Part shown: piece by piece, positions 44,482 to 54,938 of the stretch | How the letters are laid out: each line of letters starts with the position of its first letter | Numbering within the stretch: the first letter of the stretch is position 1 | Assembly (NCBI RefSeq): GCF_000149955.1 | Contig: NC_030989.1 | Coordinates: 4,600,402-4,664,401 of the forward strand | Length of the DNA stretch: 64,000 bases | Direction: 5' to 3' | Origin: Fusarium oxysporum f. sp. lycopersici 4287 | Lineage: Eukaryota > Ascomycota > Sordariomycetes > Hypocreales > Nectriaceae | Position numbers and translations under genes: made by a program | Notes under the pieces: model-generated | Seen by the model: only the letters and a program-made list of their open reading frames with translations | The model's database searches: none | What the model was told of the DNA's origin: nothing

Positions 44482-46814
44482 TTCGATATTTGACCGTGTA
44501 TCGCTCGCAAGTGCTGCAAATATTGCGGTGTACTATGGAAAGCGCGAGCGGGCCTGAGTGCGAATGCTGTTGTTGTGAAGAGCCATAAAAAGGTGGGGCG
44601 CTCGTTCCCTTTTGCAATGGCACAGCACTACCTTGTCTATCAACAGAATAACTAAAACCTTACTTATAATATTTGACTTAATAGTAAATATTAAATTTAA
44701 CGAATTTATACTTATATTACATATATACTGTTAAAATAGAACTAAAGCTCTTATAATGATTAAGTATGTTTATATTTATTCCATATTTTATAAAGTATAT
44801 AATACTTTATATTAAATATATTAAAAAGTATATAAGTAAAATATATATCAAAAACTATCTAAGTAATATATAAATAACCTCTTGTATTGGTTTAGTAATA
44901 TGGCTAAGCTACTAACTTATTATATTTCTTTCGGTTTGAATAATCTCGAACTGATATGGAAGGTCTTTTATGGAAAGGTCGTAGAGAATATTGTTTTCTA
45001 TGGACTTCTAGGCTTTCGTTTTTCATTCCCTCTTTATGGATACGATCACGCCTATGTCATTGCTGACTCTGATCCCATGACTCTTGAATTTGACATGACT
45101 GCTGACCAACTGACGTACTTCATGAGACGGTGGAGTAGTCTATCCAAGAACCAAATGAAACCAGGGCGCATGTCCACTGCTTTGGTAATAAACCTTCGAC
45201 GACTGCATTTTATGTGAATCAACCAAAAGAGACGATGTCAGCCTTAAATGGTAGGAAGACGGGCCTGTTCTCCGCCGACAAGATGTTTGGAGTCGTAACT
45301 TGGGAGGTTTCATAGCTCTTGCGGTGTACTCGCGTGATGAGGGGTGACTTTCTTGCATCATTTGCGGCGTTACTCTGAATGGTCATCGCGGGACCTTGAT
45401 TAGATACCGGCACGCCGTCAGGGACTTGATGTCGAGGACCAGCTGGCGCTCCCACGCCTCAGGGCATACGGCCGAGGCGATGGTAAGGCGCTTGAAGATG
45501 GACAGGCTTAGGTTGAGGGAACATATGGTTGTGCAGGAGTAGATCCATGATTTTTCCAAAGCTCCCGCAGAGCAGTACAGCCGTAAGCTGTCGTTGTCTT
45601 ACTCCATAGGGGTCAATCGCCGGTCTACTTAATGCAATCACTGAAGTACTTTGATTTATCACCGAGCGAAGACTCGTGCGACCGTCGATCATCCTCTTTA
45701 GCACTTACGATTGTGCATTCTTCTTGTACGGAGTCGTCCTTATTTGACCCAGTTCTACACCTAGCGTTACACAAATGTGGCCCAACGGATAGAGGGAGCC
45801 CCACTCATTCTCCTGCCAAGTGTAGGTTCAGTCTCTGTGCTTGACTCTGTGAAAACATCATTCCAGCGACTATATTGCATGCACGACACGCAGAACAATG
45901 GCAAGGCAGATTCCTTGCAACAATCGGCGCCTGTACACCAGTGAAGGCCCATTTCTGCAGGCCGACGATATGGCTGACCTTGCTTATCACAGGATCAGAG
46001 ACTGGCGGTATGTATGCAGCCTTGGGAGAAGAAGAAGATCGTGACTCACGCGCGACACATCCTAAACTTAGGCATATTGTGGTAATCGGTTCTAATTTTA
46101 TGATGAGTTTCATGATGAGCGGTCTTGTTTAGTAACAATCCTCTGGCGGGATCCCGAGGCAAAGGACTACACAAAAAGATTTTCAGGGAGCACTTGCTAC
46201 GTAGCTACAAAAAGCACTTCGGGGGCTTGGGCTGAGATTCGGGTTGGTCGGTGTGTGTTCGGAGATATCTGTGAGTGTTTAGATCTCAATTTATTGATTG
46301 TTGAATGTTAACAGAGACCAGCGAAACCGTCACATGGAAGTGCCATCGTGGCCTTGGAGCCAGATCTGCGAGTCGGTCCTTGTTTCACGAGAGTACGACA
46401 ATCAGTCTGTGTATACATGCTCTTTGGGGGACAAGGCTGAAATGGTCCCATCGTGCACTGGGCTTGACCGAGATGTAAGGCCTTTGGTGTGAAGGTGGAT
46501 GCGATAGCGCGTCATAACCAGCTCACTCATTGACGACGAGCCATGATGGCTCCTTTACATTCATGATGTTACCGACAAGACACATGTTTCACTGTCTTTA
46601 ACCGCCTGACGAACAGTTTCAGCGTGCCTTATAGGCTGGACTCGGTTTTTATCAGATTTGGCTAGTAGGGCTCATGTACAGACGTTGCTCATAACATGGG
46701 GAGCATACAGATTTCTTAAATTTCTGGTTTCAAGTATGCTGAGTATAGACGCCGTTTTTACCAATGATGTACAACTGTGAAAGCAATGCGGAAACTAACT
46801 ACTCTATCTTCCAT
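44482..46814. other. Long gene-poor region with AT-rich core
   Basis: About 2.3 kb with no supported gene. Open frames at 44882-45217, 45459-45704 and 45875-46132 lack motifs or splice support. The stretch 44640-44890 is extremely AT-rich. The ATGATGAGTTTCATGATGAG-like short repeat near 46099-46124 resembles sequence near 40635-40680. Confidence 0.5.
44640..44890. repeat. Very AT-rich, RIP-like segment
   Basis: About 250 bases made almost wholly of A and T, with many TATA/TTAA/ATAT steps and no GC-rich codons, abruptly bounded by normal-composition DNA. This is the signature left by repeat-induced point mutation on an old repeat in ascomycetes. The original element is no longer recognisable. 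Confidence 0.5.
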
Positions 46815-47714
46815 CTAGTCATCGTCTTCATCTCCTGAATCATCCCCAGAGTCGCTATCCACATCATTGCCACCTCCGACTCCACCTCCCGTTCCAGCTC
46901 CCTCATCACTGCTACCTTCATCATCACTCCCGCCGTCGAGGAACGCGTTGGGTACTGTCGCTACAGCCCTTCCAGAGTCACCCACCGGCTCGAGCGCCTT
47001 GGCTGCAACAGCATCGAAGCCAGCTGTCTTAGCTTGCGCCAGTCGCGCAGTGAAGGGTCCAAAGCCCCTTTCGTGAAAACCAAGGAATGCCCCGGGGTTC
47101 GAAGGGTCTCCCCTTGGAGGCCTCTCCGATAAGGCCCAGCCCATGACAGCGTTACCAACAGCAGCTTCGGGATCAAGACCCAGTGTACTGTCGAGGCAGT
47201 TCTCACAGAGGAATGTGTACAGTAGTGAAGTCTCGTTTACCGAGACTCCATCAGGCAAAGGTCTCACTTTGAAGTTTCCCTTGACTTCCGCAGGGTTATC
47301 CTCATCGATCGCTTGTCGAAACGAAGCCATGACTCCTCCTTTTCCGTCAGGCCATGCGGCAAGGATGAAGTTACCCTCCATGTCTCCCGTCAAGCCAGCT
47401 GCACCCCATCCTTCGCCATTAGCCAGCGGAAATTGTAGTTGTCCGATGAAGGAACCGGCAGTTCCGTTCGCAGGTGCGGCGTCGGGTAAGGCCAGGGCAA
47501 ATGTGAAGGACGTTCGGGCGCCGAAGAAGCGCTCCATTGTGAGACCTGTCACTTGGTCGACGAAAGGCTCGGAGACTTGATCTGTTGAGGATGTAGGCTC
47601 GTCATCGGCCAAGGCGAGGGCGGGAAGAAAAAGACTGGTAGCGAGGATTCGATGAGGGTTGATGTGTCTTTGACGTGTTGTTCGTCGGTTGTGGATGTTT
47701 CGAAGAAGAGGCAT
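46815..47714 (-). CDS. Secreted AA8-type (CDH cytochrome / DOMON heme domain) protein
   Basis: Start chosen at ATG 47712-47714 (MPLLRNIHNRRTTRQRHINP) because it puts a signal peptide (ILATSLFLPALALA) near the N-terminus; a further ATG 41 codons upstream would bury it. The mature protein has the cellobiose-dehydrogenase cytochrome pattern: VTGLTMERFFG, FALALPDAAP, GWGAAGLTGDMEGNFILAAW, GGVMASFRQA and LLYTFLCENCLD. AA8 domains bind b-type heme and pass electrons, classically to lytic polysaccharide monooxygenases. Here there is no flavin dehydrogenase domain, no b561 membrane domain and no cellulose-binding module. The tail is instead a Gly/Ser/Asp-rich acidic stretch (DSDSGDDSGDEDDD). It probably acts as a free extracellular electron carrier or iron reductase. 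Heme ligands cannot be assigned with certainty by eye. Confidence 0.75.
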   Translation of the reverse strand: MPLLRNIHNRRTTRQRHINPHRILATSLFLPALALADDEPTSSTDQVSEPFVDQVTGLTMERFFGARTSFTFALALPDAAPANGTAGSFIGQLQFPLANGEGWGAAGLTGDMEGNFILAAWPDGKGGVMASFRQAIDEDNPAEVKGNFKVRPLPDGVSVNETSLLYTFLCENCLDSTLGLDPEAAVGNAVMGWALSERPPRGDPSNPGAFLGFHERGFGPFTARLAQAKTAGFDAVAAKALEPVGDSGRAVATVPNAFLDGGSDDEGSSDEGAGTGGGVGGGNDVDSDSGDDSGDEDDD

Positions 47715-48997
47715 TTTGGGGAATGTGTTCGTGCTGGGTATCAAGAAAATGAACTTGAGAAGGATGCAAATGATGTGCTTGAATGAAGACTGAGGATGAG
47801 AAGATGGAGATGTACAAGAAGGAAGAATACAGCTCAATAATTATACTCTTCACCCGAATGAAGCCAAGAAATACAAGAATAGCCTCAAACTCTTGAGACT
47901 CGAGAGGGAGCCAAAGGCCAGGCCTCTCGCGCCCACCTCACTTCTAATTTGAGTACGCGACTGTTTCGCGTCCCCATCTGGACTGAAGAAACGCTCACCT
48001 AAACACTTAAGAACCCATCTCGCCTCAAAGTCATTCTGTTTCCAGCACATTACACCATTATATTACCACTGAAACTGTTTGGTTTCTACTATTAATAGCT
48101 ACCGTTTGAAGCTTAGATATATGGTTGCAATTAATTGAAACGTGATTGGCTCGAAATTTAAAGCCGAGACGACGCGAAACGTTGATTCAGCCTGTTTATA
48201 CAGGATGGCCGATTGACGTCGTCGCTTAAGTGAGGATGAAACGTCTTGAGCCAGAGGTCTAGGTTTCGACCTCCCCCGCAACGATCTTGGCAGAACGCCG
48301 GCAACCGTTCTGTGAATAGCTTTTTAATTGCCTTTTTGCGGCCTGGAAAGGATTACTTTTTCGGAAATGTAAGCGGGCCCGAAGCAATGGGTGACTGGCT
48401 ATGTCTAGACATTCTGGATCTCGAGCCAATGGCATTCAGGGTGTCGCGCAGGCTGCTTTCTGGTAACAAACAACTTCAATGCGTTGCAGGACTCTTTATC
48501 CAATTTCATATTTCACTGTAAATACCCATATCAGTTTGGCATTATGATTGGCCGGCCGAAACAAGGACAACCCGGCCACTTGAAGTCCCAAAATCTTGAT
48601 CGGGACATTGGGGTGTCAAGCCTGCAATGTGTTGTCTCACCTTCAATGTTCCCAAACACTATAAGGAGATAGGTTTAAAGTCTCTCAATTCTTTCTCTCG
48701 TTAAATTGCCCAAATATTCGATTAAACCATGGCGACTAACACTAAGTGTACCATGAACAAGGGAATCGTTATGTCCAGTTGAGTCTCCATCAATACAAGT
48801 ACTCCGCTCCAAAACTTCATATACATATCTATCACTGTCCTTATCTTGTGCCCCTGTTGTTCTCTGTGTATATGAACTCTCAATCATAGCGTCGACAAAA
48901 GGAGGATCAAAGCGAGCCGCGATATGGAACCCCAATCACTGAAACTGTCAGCTATATCTTTTAGGAGCTTTCCGTGAACTTACCCGTCGATCCCCGC
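47715..48997. other. Intergenic
   Basis: About 1.3 kb between the AA8 gene and the small open frame at 48998. An 86-codon open frame at 48675-48935 (minus) has an acceptor-like site just upstream but does not join in frame to the next one. No supported gene. Confidence 0.45.
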
Positions 48998-49375
48998 TCA
49001 AGAGCGCTCGTCTCGTTCATCCTCCACGATCACATCGTACACCAAGGACGGAGACCCCACAGCGCAGCAGAACCTTGCCGCAGCTTCATGAGCGAGCAAG
49101 ACCATCTTCAAGGCCTCGTCTCCTCCCTCAACAAGTACGACCTGTTGAGCACCATCCGTTAGTTCACAGATACTGACCTTCTGGTCATGACTTGGCAGCC
49201 CATAACAAGTTTGCAGAGCCAGGCTCCTGAAATCCCCTTGGGCATTGATTGCGCCAACAAGTCGGAGCGACTGTCCGACTACCAGGAAAGGTCCGGGTAG
49301 GCCCATGTGATATAATGTAGGTTCTTGGTCCTCTCCAGAGGCACCTTGGGTCTCTTCGTTGCTCATGGTGGCCAT
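48998..49375 (-). CDS. Small hypothetical protein
   Basis: 125 residues from ATG 49373-49375 (MATMSNEETQGASGEDQEPT); the second Met, four codons in, is equally possible. No motif recognised. Composition is normal for a soluble protein and codon use is GC-ending like real genes nearby, which is the main support. A good donor (GTAAGT near 48979-48984) follows a few codons after the stop, so the 3' end may be incorrectly placed or the gene may be truncated by a nonsense change. Confidence 0.35.
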   Translation of the reverse strand: MATMSNEETQGASGEDQEPTLYHMGLPGPFLVVGQSLRLVGAINAQGDFRSLALQTCYGLPSHDQKVSICELTDGAQQVVLVEGGDEALKMVLLAHEAAARFCCAVGSPSLVYDVIVEDERDERS

Positions 49376-49792
49376 GTGGTCTTGCGCTTGCGAGGAATGG
49401 TTGAGATGATAACAAGATGAAAAGAATGGTGCAAAATGGTAAAGATGCGCTACTTTATGTAGTGAAAGAAATAATTGCTGGCCATATGGCCCATGCTTTG
49501 GTAGCTAGCAGTATTCCTGCGGTGAATCTATGATGTCTGGCTCACTGGTGCACAAATGATTGATTGACGGAGCAGTAAGGCGCTAAGTGCTCCAGGGACT
49601 AAGCTAAACAACAAAGACTGTGCTCCATAGTTTCCACATTTTTCATTCAAACAACCGTGCCTGGGACAGTCACCAAAGGTTCTACGACAGTGAAGTGTTC
49701 TTTACCTTTCACCTACCGTGAAAGAAACATGGGGATGTGAATTTGCCTAAGGTTGTCATGTGATCCTCAAGGAGCAATTCAGGACCTCTATC

Positions 49793-49818
49793 CTACGTGA
49801 CAAAAAGGCTTAGGTAAA
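49793..49818 (+). repeat. Dispersed repeat family 2, copy B
   Basis: 26-base core CTACGTGACAAAAAGG... Five differences from copy A at 32551, all C/T or A/G transitions, as expected from repeat-induced point mutation. Confidence 0.6.
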
Positions 49819-50261
49819 TTTAATGCAGACTTAAAAGGCCCTTAGACTAGTTTTGTCGCTCAGGATATAGGTCCTTAGTTTTCTTGTCTCCCCTTGGTTA
49901 TGTCTATGGGCGCCTGTTGCACTTTAACTCTTTCTTGCGTGCTGCTGTGTAAAGCGATCGGAGGAATACGACAGTAGGTTCACACCGATTGCTCTGCTTA
50001 CTTCACTGGGTACGAGCCCCAAGTCAAACGAGGATTAGGGAAAAGATATCAATGCTTCCATGCTCTCCGTCCCTTGTAATGCTTCAAACCACTTGTTCAT
50101 GCATTTGCACTTTGAAACAATGTTAGGTTGCTTGGGCGTAGCCATGCGGCAATACGTTGGCAGGGTTGGCGACAGGCTCGGTTCCATCGGCCCTCGAAGG
50201 GTATATATACCAACAGTTCAAAATGATCTCACGGGGTTAGTGGTCAGGTATGACACACGCT

Positions 50262-50380
50262 AGGGTGGTGCAGCAGTTTGCTGCCGTTCCCCAAGCGGGG
50301 GAGCTCTGCCCACGAAGCCGCTATCCCTTTTTGATATCTTCATGAGTTGTGGGATCGCAGGTTCAAATCCCCGTCACTCT
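50262..50380 (+). other. Degenerate tRNA-like / Pol III promoter-bearing sequence
   Basis: A perfect A-box (TGGTGCAGCAG, 50266-50276, consensus TRGYNNARNNG) is followed by a perfect B-box (GGTTCAAATCC, 50360-50370). The ends AGGGTGG and TCACTCT can pair as a seven-base acceptor stem allowing G-U pairs. The T-stem (GCAGG against CCCCG) is broken and the boxes are about 83 bases apart, so this is not a working tRNA. It fits a decayed tRNA or the head of a tRNA-derived SINE. Confidence 0.35.
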
Positions 50381-50949
50381 GTTACATGCACCCTTCTTCT
50401 ACTCATGATTTCAAGTCGTATGGGCATGGCCAAGTATCACTCCCGCGTAATTGTAAAGATTTCCCCGGACAATATACACAATGCATGCACGGTGAACGTA
50501 ATGGTTTGGTAAAAGAAATATAGCTTCCTGATTCTTCTCTTCAGCTGTCCTTTCCTTCGCAAATCCTCCCCAAAGCCCTCCGCGTAACTCTTGTCGAGCT
50601 CTCATGACTCCACCATGGTCCGCTGGAAGTAACCCACAGGGCAGTCGGAATACTTGTTGGAAGAGTTTTGGACAGGGGAACTCCTGAAGCAAGTTGATCG
50701 ATTCAGCCCTCCAAGTGATTAGTTGAGGCATCGTGTCGGAATCAGGCCCTCGGACGGATGTTTCAGGCCAGAGGGAAAAGACCTCATCGGTGCGCTTATT
50801 GTTGGATGATCCCTCTTCCTAGGTAATTCTGGCTGGTCTGTTTTGAAGTCTTTGCTCAGGTTGCTAATGAGGAAGGATTATTAAATCTTCTGACATTAAG
50901 TCAGGGCGCCAAAACTAACTGATCGAAAGACCTACTAAGATACAATTTG

Positions 50950-50975
50950 CTTACCTAAATACTTTCATCACTTAG
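50950..50975 (-). repeat. Dispersed repeat family 2, copy C
   Basis: The minus strand reads CTAAGTGATGAAAGTATTTA..., aligning to the copy A core with five differences, and is preceded by AGGATCATTATC as the A copy is by AGGACATCCACT. Inverted relative to A and B. Confidence 0.5.
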
Positions 50976-51310
50976 GATAATGATCCTAGGTTTTATTGCC
51001 TCCCCTAAGGTAGGGAAGCCTGTTTGTTATGGTGGCCAGGGGGTGGGCCGGAATATCTACGGCTGAATTCCACTTCCGCTGCAGCTTGCCCACGGGTATC
51101 TGCCATTTGTTTGCTCAAGCTACGTCACAGGCCATCTCTGTACCACCAGACGCGTAGAGCTCGCTCTTTTTGGTTGCCTGGCGCGTTATCCAGAGCGGTT
51201 GTTACTTCTCGTCAATTTATCCCATCATATCTTTCTTCATTTTCAATCCCTTCTCAACATGATCTCAGCTTTCATCCTCACTTTCACCTTCACCCTCACT
51301 TTCGCCTATC

Positions 51311-52270
51311 ATGGACCAGCTTATGGCACTTCTCATCGAACTCCCCCCGGAGGCACGTCTGCGCAAGGTCGGATATCCCTCTGAAGCCGACCTCACCGAC
51401 GCCTCTGCCTACCCATCATGCCTTGTCCCCGAAGTTATCACGTACGCCTTTGGCACAGAAGCCCACTTCGCATTCCTCTTCAAGATCTGTATGCGCAAGT
51501 GTGATGAGAACCCGATCTGTCTGTTTTCTCCCGTTCGTGGTCTTCGCGCTGAAACACACCAGCCGATATGGGGCCACACTTTCTGTATTGAGCTTTGCCG
51601 CCTCATGTCGCACCCTGTTTTCGAAATGGAGGGTACCAACAACCTCACTCTGATTCTTCAGTATGCCGTCATCTGCCGCACCGATGATAGACGCCCTTGG
51701 AAGATGCCCCCCATCCCGGACGTGGATCCGCTCAAGCAACTTCGCGGCGTCATGGAGTTGTGCTCAGGACCTGTGTCAACTCCCATCTCCGGGATCTTCG
51801 CAAGTCATTGCACGAACGAAAGTCCTCCACGCTGCATCAAAGCTCGTGACTTCACCGCTGACGATCCCCTCTATCGGGAACAGCAGGACGGAATCAAGGC
51901 CTACCTGACAGATCCCAAACACTTGATCTTTGTGATGCTGCAGCTCGCCAAGGTCGTTCAAGATTCTCCGAAGACGGATGGTCCTTACATCACGAAAGAG
52001 CGTAGCTTCGAAGTGTACAGTGTGACCACACTTGATCTTCAGAACATCCGCAAGGCCCTTGACACTATGGAACTTCACTGCGGTGAGGGTAGTGAGGCGG
52101 GCTTGTTTGAATTTCCTACGGATATCATCTTCCCCCGCTATGTGGCTAAGACTGGGGTTGAGAACGATGCTCCTCGTGACTCGGAAGAACTGTCAGATCT
52201 GATCGTGGCAGGATCCATGAAGAGAGAACGGGAGATCTTTGACACCATTCTCGGTCGCAATCGACAGTGA
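51311..52270 (+). CDS. Hypothetical protein with a degenerate inverted paralogue next door
   Basis: Single-exon frame of 319 residues, MDQLMALLIELPPEARLRKV to ...REREIFDTILGRNRQ. No signal peptide or membrane helix; cysteine content is moderate (FKICMRKCDENPIC). The family is not recognised. A related sequence in inverted orientation at 52878-53818 shares the segment LTLILQYAVICRTDDRRPWK (there LATILQYAVILRTNDRRPWV) and SHPVF/THPVF just before it, so this is a small lineage family rather than a chance ORF. GC-ending codon use supports coding. An open frame just upstream (51259 onward) in another frame has no support. Confidence 0.65.
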   Translation: MDQLMALLIELPPEARLRKVGYPSEADLTDASAYPSCLVPEVITYAFGTEAHFAFLFKICMRKCDENPICLFSPVRGLRAETHQPIWGHTFCIELCRLMSHPVFEMEGTNNLTLILQYAVICRTDDRRPWKMPPIPDVDPLKQLRGVMELCSGPVSTPISGIFASHCTNESPPRCIKARDFTADDPLYREQQDGIKAYLTDPKHLIFVMLQLAKVVQDSPKTDGPYITKERSFEVYSVTTLDLQNIRKALDTMELHCGEGSEAGLFEFPTDIIFPRYVAKTGVENDAPRDSEELSDLIVAGSMKREREIFDTILGRNRQ

Positions 52271-52877
52271 TCCTTGCATAGCTTGGATATGCGTGACGTT
52301 AGCGTCTGGCAAAGGACACTCTTTGTCCAATGGTATGTTCGTCCTTCGATGTGATTTGTCAGAGCCCCGCTAACACTCTCACTCAGAACATTCATGTAGT
52401 CTGCTCTGGTGACATAGCGTCGTTAGTAGCTACCTGCGCTCACTATAGTGGGCTCTTTGCCCTCGCAATTTGTCTGTTGCATATCTGGTGACAAAATCGA
52501 AACCTTACTGATCATACGATTGGGCGAGCAATACAATAGCTCGTGGTTGGTTTTGTGTTACGGCAGCCTACAACGGTTGGACATGGTCCAAGGGGACCTG
52601 ATGGTCAACAGCTCATAGCTTGGAGTAAATGTAATGACAAATAATGGCTGGCATTTGCACACAGAACATCCCATGACTGTATCATTTGATTCTCGTAACA
52701 AACAGCCTAAACTTTTGACTGTAACATCATTATGTGAAGGCGTCCTATCAGTTTTGTTTGGACTGTGAAAGAAAATTGAATATTTAATGGTACACTCTTC
52801 CCAAAACACCACTCGCAAGTTCGCTCTTATGACCAAGGAACATCCTCTTGACCGGCCACAGTTTGACCACATCATTA
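52271..52877. other. Intergenic between the inverted paralogues
   Basis: About 600 bases between the 3' ends of the gene at 51311 and its degenerate partner. No feature recognised. Confidence 0.5.
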
Positions 52878-53818
52878 CTACTTCAGTATCGTATACTTCT
52901 TCAACACCTCATCGACAAAATCTGCGCCCACGAAAACACCTCGCAGATTCCGGGGGTTCTGAGACTGGTCACTTTCTGTCCCAATTGCCATAAATAGTAG
53001 TGGATGGGAATTTCTCTCAATGCAGTTGGCAATTCCCCGCTCCTCAAAGTGCCATGATCTACAGTAAAAGTCGGCGAGTTGGTCGAAGTCGGGTCCGTCA
53101 TCCGACATTTCGGTTGCGTCCAGGGAGTGTTTGTAGCACAGGTCTGTACTGGGAAGTGCAGGTATCCCAGCCCAAGCCGAATTGTCGATTTCAAGCTAAA
53201 CATTATTGATGTCGGCGGCTGTGAAAAGATACAGAGGTACACCCACGTGGAAACGGGTTCCGTAATCAGAGGTTGCGCGTTGCTTGACGATGATTTTGAG
53301 AGACTCCATGAGATCAGAAAGAGGAGATGAGTCCCAGAGAGTGTTCGCTATACGAGCATTTTGATAGAGCTCTCTGACCGAGTGGAGAGGCAATCCATCG
53401 CCCCCCTTCAACGCGTTTATTCGTCTTGTCGGTTTTCCAGGATACCACCATGTGTTCAGAACCGCATAGCCATGACCCACGGTCGTCGATCGTTTGTTCG
53501 TAGGATGACGGCATATTGAAGGATGGTAGCCAAATGATCCCTCCTACTTTTGAAGACAGGGTGCGTCAAGATCTGGGTGAGCTGACGGACTGGGGTTTGT
53601 GACCAAAGAGACGGAGCATCGTCGACCAAAGTCTGGTCTGAGGTTGGCGCATCGCAAGACAGACCGAAGAGAGGCAAGAACAGAGAAATCGGCGAACAGC
53701 GAAACATACGGGCACAGACCATGAACAGATTGAGTTGCCTGTCATCCATGTCCGAGTTTCCGTCATTGATGTCGCTCGCCATGGAATCGACAATGGCCTT
53801 CCAGCCAGAGGTGTCGTA
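52878..53818 (-). pseudogene. Degenerate paralogue of the 51311-52270 gene
   Basis: Read from the right on the minus strand: YDTSGWKAIVDSMASDINDG, LNLFMVCARMFRCSPISLFL, LTQILTHPVFKSRRDHLATI, LQYAVILRTNDRRPW. There is then a stop after VMAMRF and a change of frame (GHGYAVLNTWWYPGKP, VRELYQNARIANTLWDSS), a TAG at 53196-53198, and a further open tail ending ...ADFVDEVLKKYTILK at 52878. A TAA at 53819-53821 sits immediately upstream of YDTSGW. Homology to 51311-52270 is clear around LQYAVI.RT.DRRPW. One of the frame changes could be an unrecognised intron, but the two in-frame stops argue for decay. The upstream region to 54311 has open frames without recognisable relation. Confidence 0.6.
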
Positions 53819-53821
53819 TTA

Positions 53822-54938
53822 AGAGTCTGGCTGGCTGGCGCTACATCAGGGCCGACGACGTGAGGCCACATTCCGTTGGTAGTTGATGGCTTATATCTAT
53901 CGAGTCTGTCTCGCATGTGGGCCAGACGTTCAGTGTATCGTTCCTCCTTTGTTGAGACAAAGAGATGTGATGAGTATTTCCTGGCGCGCTTGGCAGGATG
54001 GTTATAGTGGCCACCCGAAGAGGGAGGGCTGTTGGAGTCTCTTTTGCGCTTGTCCGTGCTTGCTGATGTTGTAGCAAAGCTTGGAGAGTTGGGAGGAGAA
54101 GAACTGTCAAGCGAAGGAGGCTAAGCGGCTGGGTGACGGGGTGAAGTTCGGCAAGCAAGAGTTCGTTTGTGGTGAACAAGGTCTGGCGTTGTTCGTCAGT
54201 AGCATTCCCACAGTACAGAAGGTCTTGTTTACCTTGACGCTTGGTGAAATACTCGACCGCTCCGCGATCGCTCCTCGGTTGCGATTTGGGAAGCAAAGTC
54301 AGAGCTGGCACCCCCTTGTGTCACCCCAAGCTCCCAGTCAGTGGCCCGTGCAGGATCCCACATTTCCCCCAGTTCAAAAGTTAAGCCACCATACACACAA
54401 CACGCTCAACATAGTCACCATCGTCTCCAGCTCTATCACAAACTCTGCTCTCAAGTATAGCGCCACCGACCGATGAGCAAGCGATGCTTGAGTCTGTCCT
54501 CTCATATGAGAAGCTCATGCAGATCAACTTTTGGCTGAGAATAACGACGTCGCTTGATGCGCGTCTCATATCTCTGGGTCAACGTGAAATGGGATGGGTA
54601 TAAAATGAACCCTACTACAGGAAGGTTTAGTGGTTTTTTCAGAAGAGACAGTGGTGAGGCAGATTGATGTCATCAGCGACATGTCGGGTGAAGAAGTAGA
54701 AATGAGGCTGAAAAGACAAAGCTTGTATTTCACAATCGTTACAAATAATCGAATGTTTCATTTCCCAACACATGTCAACGACTCGCGTGTCTGTAATGAC
54801 CCCCTTATTGCTACTTCGCGTTTCCTGTTCAAATGGGTTCTCTCATATACCATCGGTCCCTTCTCCTCCTCCTCCTCTTGATTCAGCACTAGAGCAGCAT
54901 ATTGCGCTTCGTCCTCGCCGCAAGACCCCACAGTCCAA
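53822..54938. other. Gene-poor region
   Basis: About 1.1 kb. A 156-codon open frame (53841-54311 minus) is Leu/Thr/Gln-rich and may be a remnant 5' part of the pseudogene or chance. No motif. No other feature. Confidence 0.4.

Larger units (their letters stand above)
49376..51310. other. Intergenic with repeats and a tRNA-like sequence
   Basis: About 1.9 kb. It holds two members of dispersed repeat family 2 (49793-49818 plus, 50950-50975 minus) and a tRNA-like segment (50262-50380). Open frames at 50060-50263, 50411-50731 and 51024-51653 lack coding support. Confidence 0.5.

Noticed and set aside
44882..45217. 111-codon open frame beside the AT-rich segment
   Set aside because: No motif, and starts inside the AT-rich stretch where stops are mostly chance-spaced; no splice support.
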